Source of the DNA: Aquabacterium soli
GTDB lineage: Bacteria; Pseudomonadota; Gammaproteobacteria; Burkholderiales; Burkholderiaceae_C
Reading direction: 5' to 3'
Assembly: GCF_003933735.1 (NCBI RefSeq)
Contig: NZ_RSED01000009.1
Coordinates: 155,851-219,850, forward strand
Length of the DNA stretch: 64,000 nucleotides
How positions within the stretch are numbered: the stretch's first letter is position 1; each line of letters starts with the position of its first letter. The position numbers and the translations under genes are program-made. Shown in pieces: positions 22,929-31,178 of this stretch. The notes under the pieces are model-generated. The model was not told the origin of the DNA, did no database searches, and worked only from the letters and a program-made list of their open reading frames with translations.

Positions 22929-25196
22929 GTGATCTACACCCTCGCGGTCTACACGGCGGTGACCCTGGTCACGGGTGTTGCCCTCCTGCTGGTCTGGCGC
23001 AACGACCGCTCCCAGGCCTTCACCCGGCTGCTGGGGCTGTCGCACCTGGCGCTGGCCTTCAACCCGCTGGCCTACCTGGCCTGGAAGCACCCCGACCCTA
23101 TCCTGCACGCGGTCGGGCAGGTGGTGATGATCGGCCTGGGCACCGGCTACATCGTGATGCTGATCATGGGCGGGGCGCACCTGTCGCACCGCAAGATCGC
23201 GCCGCGAACCTGCTGGATGCTGGTCGCCGGGTTTGGTCTGTTCTATGGGGTGATCACCCAGGCCCTCAGCTCCGCCCACGGACAGATGGCCCTGGCCACC
23301 TGCAACACCCTGGTCGGGCTGATCCTGATCTGGTGGTTGCGCCGCCAGCCGCTCAGCGAGGTCCTGAGCGGTGTGTTCATCACCCTGTGCGGGCTGGATC
23401 AGTTCACCTATGTGATGCTGGGCGAGGCCGGCGTGGAGCTGCAGACCGCCCTGGCCTCGGTGCTGCGCGTGATGCTCTGCCTCACGCTGATCTACGCAGC
23501 CTTCGAGCGCTCGGTCAAGCAGATCCGTGGCCTGGACCAGCGCTTCCAGGAGCTGGTGGACCGCTCTCACCAGGGGGTCACCGTCATGCGCAATGGCAAG
23601 GTGGTCTATGCCAACCCGGCCTTCCTGCGCATCTATGGCCTGAGCGACCCGGAGCAGGCGCGCCAGGCCCTGCTCAACCCCTGGCTGGACGCCACGGTGC
23701 CCGAGGCCGACCGCGCCGCCGTGGTCGAGCGCACGCGCCGCATCATCCTGGGCCATGTGTCGCAAGAGAGTTGGGAAGGTGAGCGGGTCTCGCTCGATGG
23801 CCGCCGGCTGCAGCTGCGCTTTTCGGCCTGGCAGGTGGAGTGGGATGGCCAGCCTGCGATGCAGATGGTGGTCACCGACGACACCGAACGCCACGATGCC
23901 ATGCGCGCCCTGCTGCGCCGCGCCACCCGCGATGACCTGACGGGCCTGCCCAACCGCAGCGCGCTGCTGCAGCGCCTGCGCGAGCTGTTCGCCGATGGCG
24001 AGCTGTCGGGCTTCGTGCTGGTGTCGCTGGATGTGGACCGCTTCAAGCTCTTCAACGATGCCCACGGCCACCGCGTGGGCGACCAGGTGCTGCAGGGCCT
24101 GGCGCAGGCGCTCAGCCACAACCTGCATGGCCATGCCGAGGTGATGCGCCTGGGCGAGGACGAGTTCGCGCTGCTGGCCGTGGCCTCGGATGGCCCCGCC
24201 ACGGCCGAGCGCCTGACCCGCACCGTGCGCGAGGTGCTGGCGCAGCCGCTGGTGCTGCCGGAGCACCAGTTCTTCCTGGACGTGTCCATGGGCGTGGCGG
24301 TGCACCCCTCGCAGGCGCATGGCCCGGAGGGCCTGCTGCAGGCGGCCAACGCGGCCATGCACGAGGCCAAGCGCCTGCCCGGCACCTCGGTGCACTACGC
24401 ACAAGAGCACACCCCGAACGGCATGGGCGCCTTGCTCACCGCCGAGCAGGCCCTGCGCGCCGGCCTCAAGAACGAAGAGTTCACCCTGCTCTACCAGCCC
24501 AAGGTGGACGCGCGCGACCACCGCCTGGTCGGCTTCGAGGCCCTGGTGCGCTGGGACCGCCCGGGCCAGGGCCGCATCAGCCCGCTGGATTTCATCCCCG
24601 CGGCCGAGCGCACCGGCCTGATCGTGCCCCTGGGCGCGCTGATCCTCACCCAGGCCTGCCGGCAGATCGCCCAGTGGCGGGCTGATGGCGGCGCGGTGGT
24701 GCCGGTGGCCGTGAACGTGTCTCCGCTGCAGCTGCTCGATGCCGGTTTCCCGACCGCCGTGATGCGCACCCTGGCCGAGTTCGACGTGCCGCCCGCCCTG
24801 CTCACGCTGGAGATCACCGAAAGCGCGGCCGTGACCCACATGGCCCAGGCGCGCGACCAGATCGGCCAGCTGCGCCAGCAGGGCGTCGAGGTGGCGCTGG
24901 ACGACTTCGGCACCGGCTTCTCGTCGCTGAACATGCTGCGCGGCCTGCCGCTGAGCACCGTCAAGATCGACCGCAGCCTGATCGACCCGATGCCCGCCCC
25001 CGACGCGGCCGCCGTGGTCAAGTCCATCTGCGACCTGGCCGGGGTGCTGAGCCTGGAGGTGGTGGCCGAAGGCGTGGAAACCACCGAGCACGCTGCTGCC
25101 GCGCTCGCTGCGGGCTGCAACGTGCTGCAGGGCTACTACTTTGCCAAGCCGCTGGATGTGCCGGCGGCCTCCGACTGGCTGCAGGGCCGGCGCTGA
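22929..25196 (+). CDS. Membrane PAS-GGDEF-EAL protein, probable c-di-GMP phosphodiesterase
   Basis: 755 residues. About six or seven hydrophobic segments occupy residues 1-195, then come a PAS domain (about 205-320), a GGDEF domain (about 330-490) and an EAL domain (about 500-750). The GGDEF signature reads GEDEF, so the second glycine is replaced and cyclase activity is doubtful. The EAL domain keeps FEALVRW, NVSPLQL, the EITES metal ligand, DDFGTGFSSL, KIDRSLI and the AEGVET loop, so phosphodiesterase activity is likely. The start is GTG at 22929 with a weak ribosome-binding site. It sits between trpE and trpG with no obvious link to tryptophan synthesis and converges with the acyltransferase gene 4 nt downstream. 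Confidence 0.86.
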   Translation: MIYTLAVYTAVTLVTGVALLLVWRNDRSQAFTRLLGLSHLALAFNPLAYLAWKHPDPILHAVGQVVMIGLGTGYIVMLIMGGAHLSHRKIAPRTCWMLVAGFGLFYGVITQALSSAHGQMALATCNTLVGLILIWWLRRQPLSEVLSGVFITLCGLDQFTYVMLGEAGVELQTALASVLRVMLCLTLIYAAFERSVKQIRGLDQRFQELVDRSHQGVTVMRNGKVVYANPAFLRIYGLSDPEQARQALLNPWLDATVPEADRAAVVERTRRIILGHVSQESWEGERVSLDGRRLQLRFSAWQVEWDGQPAMQMVVTDDTERHDAMRALLRRATRDDLTGLPNRSALLQRLRELFADGELSGFVLVSLDVDRFKLFNDAHGHRVGDQVLQGLAQALSHNLHGHAEVMRLGEDEFALLAVASDGPATAERLTRTVREVLAQPLVLPEHQFFLDVSMGVAVHPSQAHGPEGLLQAANAAMHEAKRLPGTSVHYAQEHTPNGMGALLTAEQALRAGLKNEEFTLLYQPKVDARDHRLVGFEALVRWDRPGQGRISPLDFIPAAERTGLIVPLGALILTQACRQIAQWRADGGAVVPVAVNVSPLQLLDAGFPTAVMRTLAEFDVPPALLTLEITESAAVTHMAQARDQIGQLRQQGVEVALDDFGTGFSSLNMLRGLPLSTVKIDRSLIDPMPAPDAAAVVKSICDLAGVLSLEVVAEGVETTEHAAAALAAGCNVLQGYYFAKPLDVPAASDWLQGRR

Positions 25197-25200
25197 GCGC

Positions 25201-26331
25201 TCAGCGCTTTGCCGGCATCAGCCGCGCACGCAGCCAGGCCTGGGCCGGCACCTCGATGGCCCGGTACACGATGGCGGCCAGGGCGAACACCACCGCCACG
25301 TAGCCCAGCAGCCACCACGGGCTGCCCAGCGGCAGCCGTTCTGCCAGGGGCTGGCCCACCGCCGTGGCCAGGGCCAGTTGCAGCGGAAAGTGCAGCAGGT
25401 AGCTGGCATAGGTGGTGTTGCCCAGCAGGCTGATCCAGCGGGCTGTTCGCGCCGAGCGTGGGTGCACCCAGGCCAGCAGCAACAAGGCCGCGGCCGGTGT
25501 CAGCAGGGCCACGTAGATCATCGGACGCAAGGCATCCAGGGCCGCCAGGGCGGTGCCCGCCAATGCCGCCAGGGCGGCGGCGCCCAGCGCCGCGCCGCGC
25601 CACCGGGCTGCCAGCGAGGGCAGGGCCTGGTGCACGCGCTGCGTCAGCCCGCCCAGGTAGAAGAAGAACACGCACAGCACCACCGGGTGCGTTGTCAGCT
25701 TGAAGGCATAGAGGCCGCCGGTGAGCGCGATCACCGCCGCGGCATGCCACCACCGCGTCAGCCCCAGCCGGCTCAGGGCGAAGAACAGGGCATAGGCCAG
25801 GATTTCGATCGAGATGCTCCAGATGGGGCCGTTGAAGGACCAGTCCCCTTGCCCGCCCCAGTCGCTGACCATGAACAGCTGCAGCACGAAGTGCTTTGCA
25901 TCGTTGTGGCCATAGACGTAGTCCGCACCCGCCTGCTGGCGGTACAGGGCCAGCAGGGCGGCCACCGCCAGCAGCGTCAGCAGGTGCAGCGGGTACAGCC
26001 GTGAAAAGCGCAGCACCGCGAAGCGCCATCCGCCCACGCGCGCCTGGGAGATCGGTGCGGCGTACTTCCAGAAGAAGATGAAGCCCGACAGGCACCAGAA
26101 GGCCTGCACGCCCAGGAAGCCATGGTGGTACAGCGGCTGCAGCCATTCGAACCAGGGCTGGGCCTCGCGGCTGAAGCCCACGGGCACGCCCGCCACGTAA
26201 TAGAAGTGCTGGTAGTGCCACACCAGCACCGACAGGGCGCAGGCGAAGCGCATCAGCTCCAGGCCGAGCAGGGTCTTGGTGGGGGCCGCCGCGGTGCCGG
26301 GCTGGGAGGGGCTGGAGGTCATCGTTGCCAT
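25201..26331 (-). CDS. OafA/YrhL-type membrane O-acyltransferase
   Basis: 376 residues with about ten hydrophobic segments, matching the acyltransferase-3 family that acetylates or acylates surface sugars. The N-terminal LELMRFACALSVLVWHYQHF carries the family Arg and His; FLGVQAFWCLSGFIFFW and RFSRLYPLHLL are further family blocks. No C-terminal SGNH domain is present. It is divergent from the trpG leader and convergent with the GGDEF-EAL gene. Substrate unknown. Confidence 0.85.
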   Translation of the reverse strand: MATMTSSPSQPGTAAAPTKTLLGLELMRFACALSVLVWHYQHFYYVAGVPVGFSREAQPWFEWLQPLYHHGFLGVQAFWCLSGFIFFWKYAAPISQARVGGWRFAVLRFSRLYPLHLLTLLAVAALLALYRQQAGADYVYGHNDAKHFVLQLFMVSDWGGQGDWSFNGPIWSISIEILAYALFFALSRLGLTRWWHAAAVIALTGGLYAFKLTTHPVVLCVFFFYLGGLTQRVHQALPSLAARWRGAALGAAALAALAGTALAALDALRPMIYVALLTPAAALLLLAWVHPRSARTARWISLLGNTTYASYLLHFPLQLALATAVGQPLAERLPLGSPWWLLGYVAVVFALAAIVYRAIEVPAQAWLRARLMPAKR

Positions 26332-26436
26332 GGATCATGTCACGGCTGAAGCGTGTTCCAGCCGCACGCGCCCCCCGTGAGCAGGGGCCACGCACCGCCT
26401 GCGCAGGGTGGGGCGCGCCCATGTAGAATCACCCGC

Positions 26437-26490
26437 ATGCAGCACCCCTCGGGCTTCAACACTCGCCTGTTCTTCGGCTGGTGGCGGTAA
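26437..26490 (+). CDS. trpGDC leader peptide with tandem Trp codons (orphaned)
   Basis: A 17-residue leader, MQHPSGFNTRLFFGWWR, with two adjacent Trp codons directly before the final Arg and stop. This is the classic layout of a transcription attenuator, in which the ribosome stalls at the Trp codons when charged tRNA-Trp is scarce. TAGAAT at 26424-26429 is a good -10 element. The next sense-strand coding start is the trpG-like ATG at 26633, so this leader evidently belonged to trpGDC. The intact trpG now lies 21 kb away behind the island, and the first gene downstream of the leader is the island integrase. Confidence 0.75.
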   Translation: MQHPSGFNTRLFFGWWR

Positions 26491-26498
26491 CGCCAGCC
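26476..26498 (+). promoter_or_regulatory. Attenuator stem overlapping the Trp codons
   Basis: GGCTGGTGGCG (26476-26486), which includes the two TGG codons, can pair with CGCCAGCC (26491-26498) just past the leader stop. A ribosome stalled on the Trp codons would break this stem, as in a 1:2 pause hairpin. The 3:4 terminator further downstream could not be assigned by eye. Confidence 0.5.
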
Positions 26499-26632
26499 AG
26501 ACACTGCACGCCCCTGCGCGCCGCATCCCCGGCGGTCGCGACCACCACAGAGGGCTCACACCGAGGGGGGAATCATCGAGGGCCGTGCCACGCACTTGTC
26601 CCTGAACAGAATCCACGCACAGGATCGTTCCC

Positions 26633-26650
26633 ATGCTGCTCATGATCGAC
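26633..26650 (+). repeat. attL core: duplicated first 18 bases of trpG
   Basis: Eighteen bases starting at an ATG that are identical to the first 18 bases of trpG at 47610-47627 except for C instead of G at position 9 (silent, Leu). The similarity stops immediately after, as expected at a recombination junction. Confidence 0.75.
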
Positions 26651-26752
26651 CAGCCCCAAGGTCGTTTTCTGGCGTCCCATGCAGGCCCAAAATCCGGCGT
26701 TCTCCTGGGAAGCGTGGCTCTTGACGTCTCACCAAAGCCCCTCTCATCCCGG

Positions 26753-26779
26753 AAAAAAGCGGGTATCAAAGCGGGTATC
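26753..26779 (+). repeat. Left 27-bp direct repeat, paired GCGGGTATC motifs
   Basis: A run of A followed by two copies of GCGGGTATC separated by AAA. An identical 27-bp copy in the same orientation lies at 47531-47557 near the right end. Paired short repeats near attachment cores are typical arm-type binding sites for the N-terminal domain of tyrosine integrases; that role is inferred. Confidence 0.65.
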
Positions 26780-26929
26780 GATTTTGAGCTGTTGCCATGG
26801 TCAAAGCACCCGTCTGACGGTACCTTGTAAGCAGCATTGCACCCACTGATCTTGACGCGCCAGGCATGGCTGCAAAGATGAATTCAGGTCGGCTCGCCTG
26901 TGCGCGCCGGGGAATTCAGCGGAGCAGTC

Positions 26930-28126
26930 ATGCCACTTACCGACATCAAGATCCGTCAGGCTAAGGCCAGCGAAAGGCCGCTGAAGCTCTCTGATGGCAA
27001 CGGCCTGTACCTGGAGGTCAAGCCCAACGGCTCGAAGCTCTGGCGCTACCGGTATCGCATCGATGGCAAAGAGAACCTGTTTGCGCTTGGCGACTACCCG
27101 ACCATCACCTTGTCCGAGGCGCGCAAGGTCCGCGACGACGCTCGCGAGCTGATCAAGAAGGGGCAGCACCCTGCACATGATCGACAGAACGGGCGACGCC
27201 AGACCATCGCGAGCAATCGCGACACCTTCAAGGCCATCGCGCAGGAGTGGATCGAGAAAAAGCGTGGTGGCTGGACGCCCTACTACCTGCTGCAAATCGA
27301 GCGGGGCATGAAGACGGACATCTACCCGCGCATCGGGCGACTGCCCATCCGAGCCGTGACATCGGCAGACGTCCTGGCCATCCTGGACCGCGCGTCGAAG
27401 CGCGGCGCGGAAACCGTGGCGCTCAATTTGCGCCAGTGGTGCTCGGCGGTGTTTCGCTATGCCGTCGCAACGCTGCGCGCGGACCTTGATCCGGCAGCGC
27501 CTTTGCGTGGTGCCGTCATTCGGCCACCCGTTGAGCACAGCAAGCCGCTGTCACGAGAAGACATCGCAGACCTGCAAAAGCGACTCGCTGTGTACGGCGG
27601 GCACCGCACCACCATCATTGCCGTGCGACTCTTGCTGCTGACCTTTGTCCGCACCACTGAAGTGAGGCATGCCGAATGGGCTGACTTCCATCTGGAGGAA
27701 GCCGAGTGGCGCATTCCTGCCGAGAGGATGAAGATGCGCCGCATGCACATCGTGCCGCTGGCAAGGCAGACCATTGAGGCCTTGCGTGAATTGAAGGCCG
27801 TCACTGGTGATGGACGTTGCCTTTTCCCGAACACCCGACGCCCGCATGACGTGATGAGCGGCACCACGGTCAACCGCGCCCTTTCCATCATGGGCTTTGC
27901 TGTTGGCGAAGTCTCGGGCCACGACTTCCGAGCCACTGCCTCGACGCGCTTGCACGAGATGGGCTATCGATCTGAAATCATCGAGCTGCAATTGGCGCAC
28001 ACCGAGCGCAACCGCGTGAAGGCGGCCTACAACCATGCTGACTATTTGGCAGAACGGCGGCAGATGATGCAAGCCTGGGCTGATTGGTTGGACGGAGTGG
28101 TGTCGGACAAAGGTCCGTTGCTGTGA
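26930..28126 (+). CDS. int: P4-type tyrosine-recombinase integrase
   Basis: 398 residues. The N-terminal DUF4102-type arm-binding domain (about 1-85; LTDIKIRQAK, LSDGNGLYLEV, LALGDYP-like) is followed by a SAM-like core-binding domain and a C-terminal catalytic domain. Catalytic residues seen are Arg241 (FVRTTE), His331-x-x-Arg334 (HDFR), His357 (LAHTE) and Tyr367 (AAYNH). The start at 26930 has GGAG 5 nt upstream; an upstream in-frame start at 26900 is less likely. It lies next to the left attachment core and reads into the island, the normal place for the recombinase of such elements. It would direct insertion at the trpG 5' end. Confidence 0.93.
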   Translation: MPLTDIKIRQAKASERPLKLSDGNGLYLEVKPNGSKLWRYRYRIDGKENLFALGDYPTITLSEARKVRDDARELIKKGQHPAHDRQNGRRQTIASNRDTFKAIAQEWIEKKRGGWTPYYLLQIERGMKTDIYPRIGRLPIRAVTSADVLAILDRASKRGAETVALNLRQWCSAVFRYAVATLRADLDPAAPLRGAVIRPPVEHSKPLSREDIADLQKRLAVYGGHRTTIIAVRLLLLTFVRTTEVRHAEWADFHLEEAEWRIPAERMKMRRMHIVPLARQTIEALRELKAVTGDGRCLFPNTRRPHDVMSGTTVNRALSIMGFAVGEVSGHDFRATASTRLHEMGYRSEIIELQLAHTERNRVKAAYNHADYLAERRQMMQAWADWLDGVVSDKGPLL

Positions 28127-28233
28127 ATTTCTTGCACACCATTGGCGTTCACGATGTCGTATATCCGAACCTATTCGCGTGGATTGGTTCGATCAGGGAA
28201 CGTGTGGTCGAAGGCGCGTTTGGCGCAGCACCT

Positions 28234-28860
28234 TCAGTGACTGCTAGTCCCGTTTAGCTCATCGTGGAGTTGGGCAAAGATCTGGTCGGCGCCCCAAGCC
28301 TGCGCTGCTGTGAAGGCCACTTGTCGGCATTGCAGCGGTGTCAATGGGTCGCTGGGCTTATATGCGAGATCGTGCTCGGCTTCGCTCCAGGCGTGTTGGA
28401 AGAGCGTTTTGACCTGCAACTCGAAGAATTGCGGTGTCCTTCCTCGATCCGCACTATCGTCGAACAGATCTTCCGGGAATGCCAAGATGAAGTGCTTGCC
28501 TACATATCCGAATTCGTTGACAGAGTCTGGGATGAGCTCTCTGCTTTCGATTCGACGGAAGTAGCGATCAACCTCCTCGCTGACCACCTCCACATCTTGC
28601 TTGTAAAAAACGATGACCCGAGCGCCCACAAGATCTTGTATCTGATCGAAAGGGTGCTCGTATTTGCGCCCTCCATCAGGTTGTAATTTGTTGGCCTTTG
28701 CCAAGAACCTATCCGGGCTTTTGGCACGAGCTGAGACCCTGTCGATGCGGGGTATGTCCTTCAGCATGTCTTGTAGGTGCGAGGTGAGTCGCTCGGCCAA
28801 AGATTGCAGTATCCCGATGTGGCGAGCGCGGTAATCCGCAAGAAGTTCCGCGTCGGTCAT
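28234..28860 (-). CDS. RelA/SpoT-domain protein (small alarmone synthetase-like, possible toxin)
   Basis: 208 residues carrying one nucleotidyltransferase-type RelA/SpoT domain: RAKSPDRFLAKA (substrate-binding basic segment), DLVGARVIVFYKQDVE (metal-binding Asp), FGYVGKHFI, and FELQVKTLFQHAWSEAEHDLAYK (catalytic Gln/Glu region). There is no HD hydrolase, TGS or ACT domain, so it cannot remove alarmone. Such single-domain proteins make (p)ppGpp or ppApp, or in toxSAS toxins pyrophosphorylate tRNA. The ATG overlaps the stop of the upstream gene by 4 nt (ATGA), so the two are translationally coupled. In a defence island a growth-arrest role is plausible. It converges with int. Confidence 0.8.
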   Translation of the reverse strand: MTDAELLADYRARHIGILQSLAERLTSHLQDMLKDIPRIDRVSARAKSPDRFLAKANKLQPDGGRKYEHPFDQIQDLVGARVIVFYKQDVEVVSEEVDRYFRRIESRELIPDSVNEFGYVGKHFILAFPEDLFDDSADRGRTPQFFELQVKTLFQHAWSEAEHDLAYKPSDPLTPLQCRQVAFTAAQAWGADQIFAQLHDELNGTSSH

Positions 28861-29867
28861 TTCGTCTTCTTCAAGCGTTCATCAACGACTGCGCCGGTCG
28901 TGGAAAAAGTGTGCACGTCTTTGCGCTTCGTTTCTTTAAAGCATTCTTCGAATTTGTCGGCTGGAGCAGTCAGTACGGCGCCATTGTCGAGTTCGACTTG
29001 CTTGTAGGCAAGGTGACGCGAGAATTCAGCTGCATCGAACCGAAACTTCTCGTGGACAAGGCGTGCTGGACTAACCTTGGACAAAATCGCCTGCTTCGTC
29101 CGTTCAGAGAAGTGAAAGCTGTCGCAAAAATCTGCGATGGTCATCGCTTTCTTGGGGAGGTTGCCAGCCAGATGAGCCGCTGAAGTGATCTCGCTCTTGA
29201 TCTCCATGGTCGTCGTGGCAGCTATGGCTGCCCGTAATGCGCTTGCCAACCGCTTTGTTCCCTGTGCGGCGGTTGTTGAGAACTCGGAGCGCAGGAAGTC
29301 GACGATCCAGTAGTCAGCGACGGCTTTGCTGCCGTGGTTAATTTGCTTGTCTACAACGTGCCCGGACCAAAGTTGGTTCGGCTTGCCGTTCGACGTATAG
29401 GTGGCCGCTTTGTACGAGAAGGCACTCTTGAGAAACACTTGCTCTACGAACTGGACGGTAAGCTTACTGGTCGATTTTTCGGCAACTACCCCCTCGTCGG
29501 CGGGGAAGCGAGAAATGACGACGCGTGTGTGGTCGGCGCCCTGGCCCATACAAATGAACAATAGCCCCATGCCGGACGTGCCAGAGGTCGCATTCTGAAG
29601 TCGGCTGGCGAGTGGCGCGGCAGTCGCCACACCAGGGGTCTCCAGCAGCGCAAGCAGCTCACTGCGGACTGCATTTTCCTGCTTGTCTCCGTCGGATGTG
29701 AACATGACGGGAACATTGCAGTCCTTGCCAGCGTTGTCGAAGATGTCTCGAAGCATCTTGCAAAGCTTGCCATCATCTAAAGGGATCTCCGTGCCGGACA
29801 TGCTCGCTTCTTCGGCATGGCTCCTCTTCGGGTACGTGAGAAAGCTATATATCGCCTCGACTGCCAT
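28857..29867 (-). CDS. Partner protein of the RelA/SpoT gene, uncharacterised
   Basis: 336 residues from the ATG at 29867, which has a strong ribosome-binding site (AGGAAGGGG, 5 nt). I do not recognise a family with confidence. The segment with VADYWIVDFLRSEFS and the general layout vaguely recall nucleoid-associated NdpA/YejK proteins. No membrane segment is visible. The frame is also open upstream without a stop into the preceding integrase gene, so a longer fusion could exist, but the strong internal ribosome-binding site argues for separate translation. The ATGA overlap with the RelA/SpoT gene suggests the two proteins work together, for example as sensor or antitoxin and effector. Confidence 0.6.
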   Translation of the reverse strand: MAVEAIYSFLTYPKRSHAEEASMSGTEIPLDDGKLCKMLRDIFDNAGKDCNVPVMFTSDGDKQENAVRSELLALLETPGVATAAPLASRLQNATSGTSGMGLLFICMGQGADHTRVVISRFPADEGVVAEKSTSKLTVQFVEQVFLKSAFSYKAATYTSNGKPNQLWSGHVVDKQINHGSKAVADYWIVDFLRSEFSTTAAQGTKRLASALRAAIAATTTMEIKSEITSAAHLAGNLPKKAMTIADFCDSFHFSERTKQAILSKVSPARLVHEKFRFDAAEFSRHLAYKQVELDNGAVLTAPADKFEECFKETKRKDVHTFSTTGAVVDERLKKTK

Positions 29868-31046
29868 CGAATCCCCTTCCTGCATCTGATTTTCAAAGAT
29901 GATAACTGCAACTAAAGGTAAGGCAGTGTGCGATGAGCGCAGATGGCGGGGGCATGGGTTCTCCTCGGTCGTGATGGGTGCAGGGTGCGATGCTGAACCA
30001 CCTGCTGACGATGAGGAGGCCGACGATCCGAGGTAGGCGTTGACGATCTGAGGTCTCCCATGGCCCAATTTAGCTGCAATGTCTTGCCTTGCAGCCATGT
30101 CTACCGTGCGGTCCACCGCCTCGCCGCCATTGACCGGCGCAGCCGATCCCGTTGCATCCCGATATTCATCCGCAGCGTATTGGTGCCGGAGGCCATGCGG
30201 CACCACGCCCAAGGCCTTCTTGGTCACGCCGAAGCGCTCCATTACATAGCGCAGGTGACGGATCGCCTGAACCAAGGTCAGTTGTGGATCACTGATGCTG
30301 TCGCTCTGCCCAATGACCAAGCCTTGCGCCAGCTTGATGGCCTGCAGGCGTGCGTCGGTATCGATGGGCACGTAGCGCTTGCGTCCGCCCTTCGTCCCCC
30401 TGTGCGTGAAGAGGTACAGCGCGGTGTCGCAGCCTGCCTGACCAGCCTGCGCGGCAGTCAGCACGTCGGCATGGGGGCGCAGCATGCAGGCTTCCTTGAA
30501 CCGCAATCCAAACGCCTGCATGAGTCGCAGCGAGGCCGCTGCATGCAGATCATGGCGTTCAACCTGCGACAGCACCTGATCAACATCCACGCCGCGCTCT
30601 CGCCAGGCTTTTGGCGAGGTCGCAATGTAGCTGCGCGTGATCAGCGCCTGGTCGTCGAAATAGGCGCTCAGTGGTTTGACCAGCTTGGGCTTGCCGATCC
30701 ATCCCGCAAAGGTCGTGAGGAAGCTGTGGTACTTCTGCAGCGTGGCCGCGCCCAGCTCCCCATGCTCGGCCCGCTGGCGCCAATCGGCCATCAACAGATC
30801 AACATGCCGCCCGCTGAACGAGCGCGGATCAAGCTTGAAGCATTTGACTGGGTTGTCTCGCAGGAACGAAAAGATGCGGAAGCAAAACTGCCTGCGCTCC
30901 TCCATCGTGGCGTGCGACACGCCTTTGCCTTTCGTGGAGTGGCGCCAGTTGTGGCGCTCCAGGATCAGCGCCAGAACGTATTTCCAGCGCTGTGGCTGAA
31001 GGGGAAGCCTGTCCAGTTCAACAGGCGGCGTTTGAGTCTTGGTCAT
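28857..31046 (-). CDS. ICE-type integrase, in frame with the downstream gene
   Basis: From the ATG at 31046 the frame is open for 729 residues. Residues about 1-350 form a tyrosine recombinase of the Phage_int_SAM_2/Integrase_1 kind found in integrative conjugative elements: LPLQPQRWKYVLALILERH, then a catalytic part with Arg in FGLRFKEACML, His-x-x-Arg in HGLRHQYAAD and a final Tyr in IVNAYLG. After that come about 40 residues of Ser/Ala-rich and unrelated sequence and then, with no stop, the 336-residue RelA/SpoT partner. The recombinase was probably truncated at its 3' end when the cassette arrived, removing its stop. The recombinase part corresponds to about 29990-31046. The ribosome-binding site is weak; an upstream start at 31178 is less likely. 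Confidence 0.6.
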   Translation of the reverse strand: MTKTQTPPVELDRLPLQPQRWKYVLALILERHNWRHSTKGKGVSHATMEERRQFCFRIFSFLRDNPVKCFKLDPRSFSGRHVDLLMADWRQRAEHGELGAATLQKYHSFLTTFAGWIGKPKLVKPLSAYFDDQALITRSYIATSPKAWRERGVDVDQVLSQVERHDLHAAASLRLMQAFGLRFKEACMLRPHADVLTAAQAGQAGCDTALYLFTHRGTKGGRKRYVPIDTDARLQAIKLAQGLVIGQSDSISDPQLTLVQAIRHLRYVMERFGVTKKALGVVPHGLRHQYAADEYRDATGSAAPVNGGEAVDRTVDMAARQDIAAKLGHGRPQIVNAYLGSSASSSSAGGSASHPAPITTEENPCPRHLRSSHTALPLVAVIIFENQMQEGDSMAVEAIYSFLTYPKRSHAEEASMSGTEIPLDDGKLCKMLRDIFDNAGKDCNVPVMFTSDGDKQENAVRSELLALLETPGVATAAPLASRLQNATSGTSGMGLLFICMGQGADHTRVVISRFPADEGVVAEKSTSKLTVQFVEQVFLKSAFSYKAATYTSNGKPNQLWSGHVVDKQINHGSKAVADYWIVDFLRSEFSTTAAQGTKRLASALRAAIAATTTMEIKSEITSAAHLAGNLPKKAMTIADFCDSFHFSERTKQAILSKVSPARLVHEKFRFDAAEFSRHLAYKQVELDNGAVLTAPADKFEECFKETKRKDVHTFSTTGAVVDERLKKTK

Positions 31047-31178
31047 GATCAGTCCATTTCGTGCAGTCAACGGTTGAAGGGGTTGAGAGAGGCGCGTGCA
31101 TCCCATCGCACGCAAGGTCAGCATTCGGTTGCGAGCAAAGCCGCAGCCAGGCCAGTCGTAAAAGTGAACGCCGTGCAC

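Larger units (their letters stand above)
26633..26830 (+). pseudogene. trpG 5' remnant running into island DNA
   Basis: The frame begins MLLMID like trpG and then continues for 59 unrelated codons to a stop at 26828-26830. Only the first six codons are trpG. The open frame is the original trpG start spliced to island sequence by integration. It may be translated as a 65-residue junk peptide from the old trpG ribosome-binding region (AGGAT). Confidence 0.6.

Noticed and set aside
26633..26830. 65-codon ORF as a genuine small gene
   Set aside because: Only its first six codons resemble trpG and the rest is island-end sequence including the integrase repeat, so it is best explained as an integration junction.
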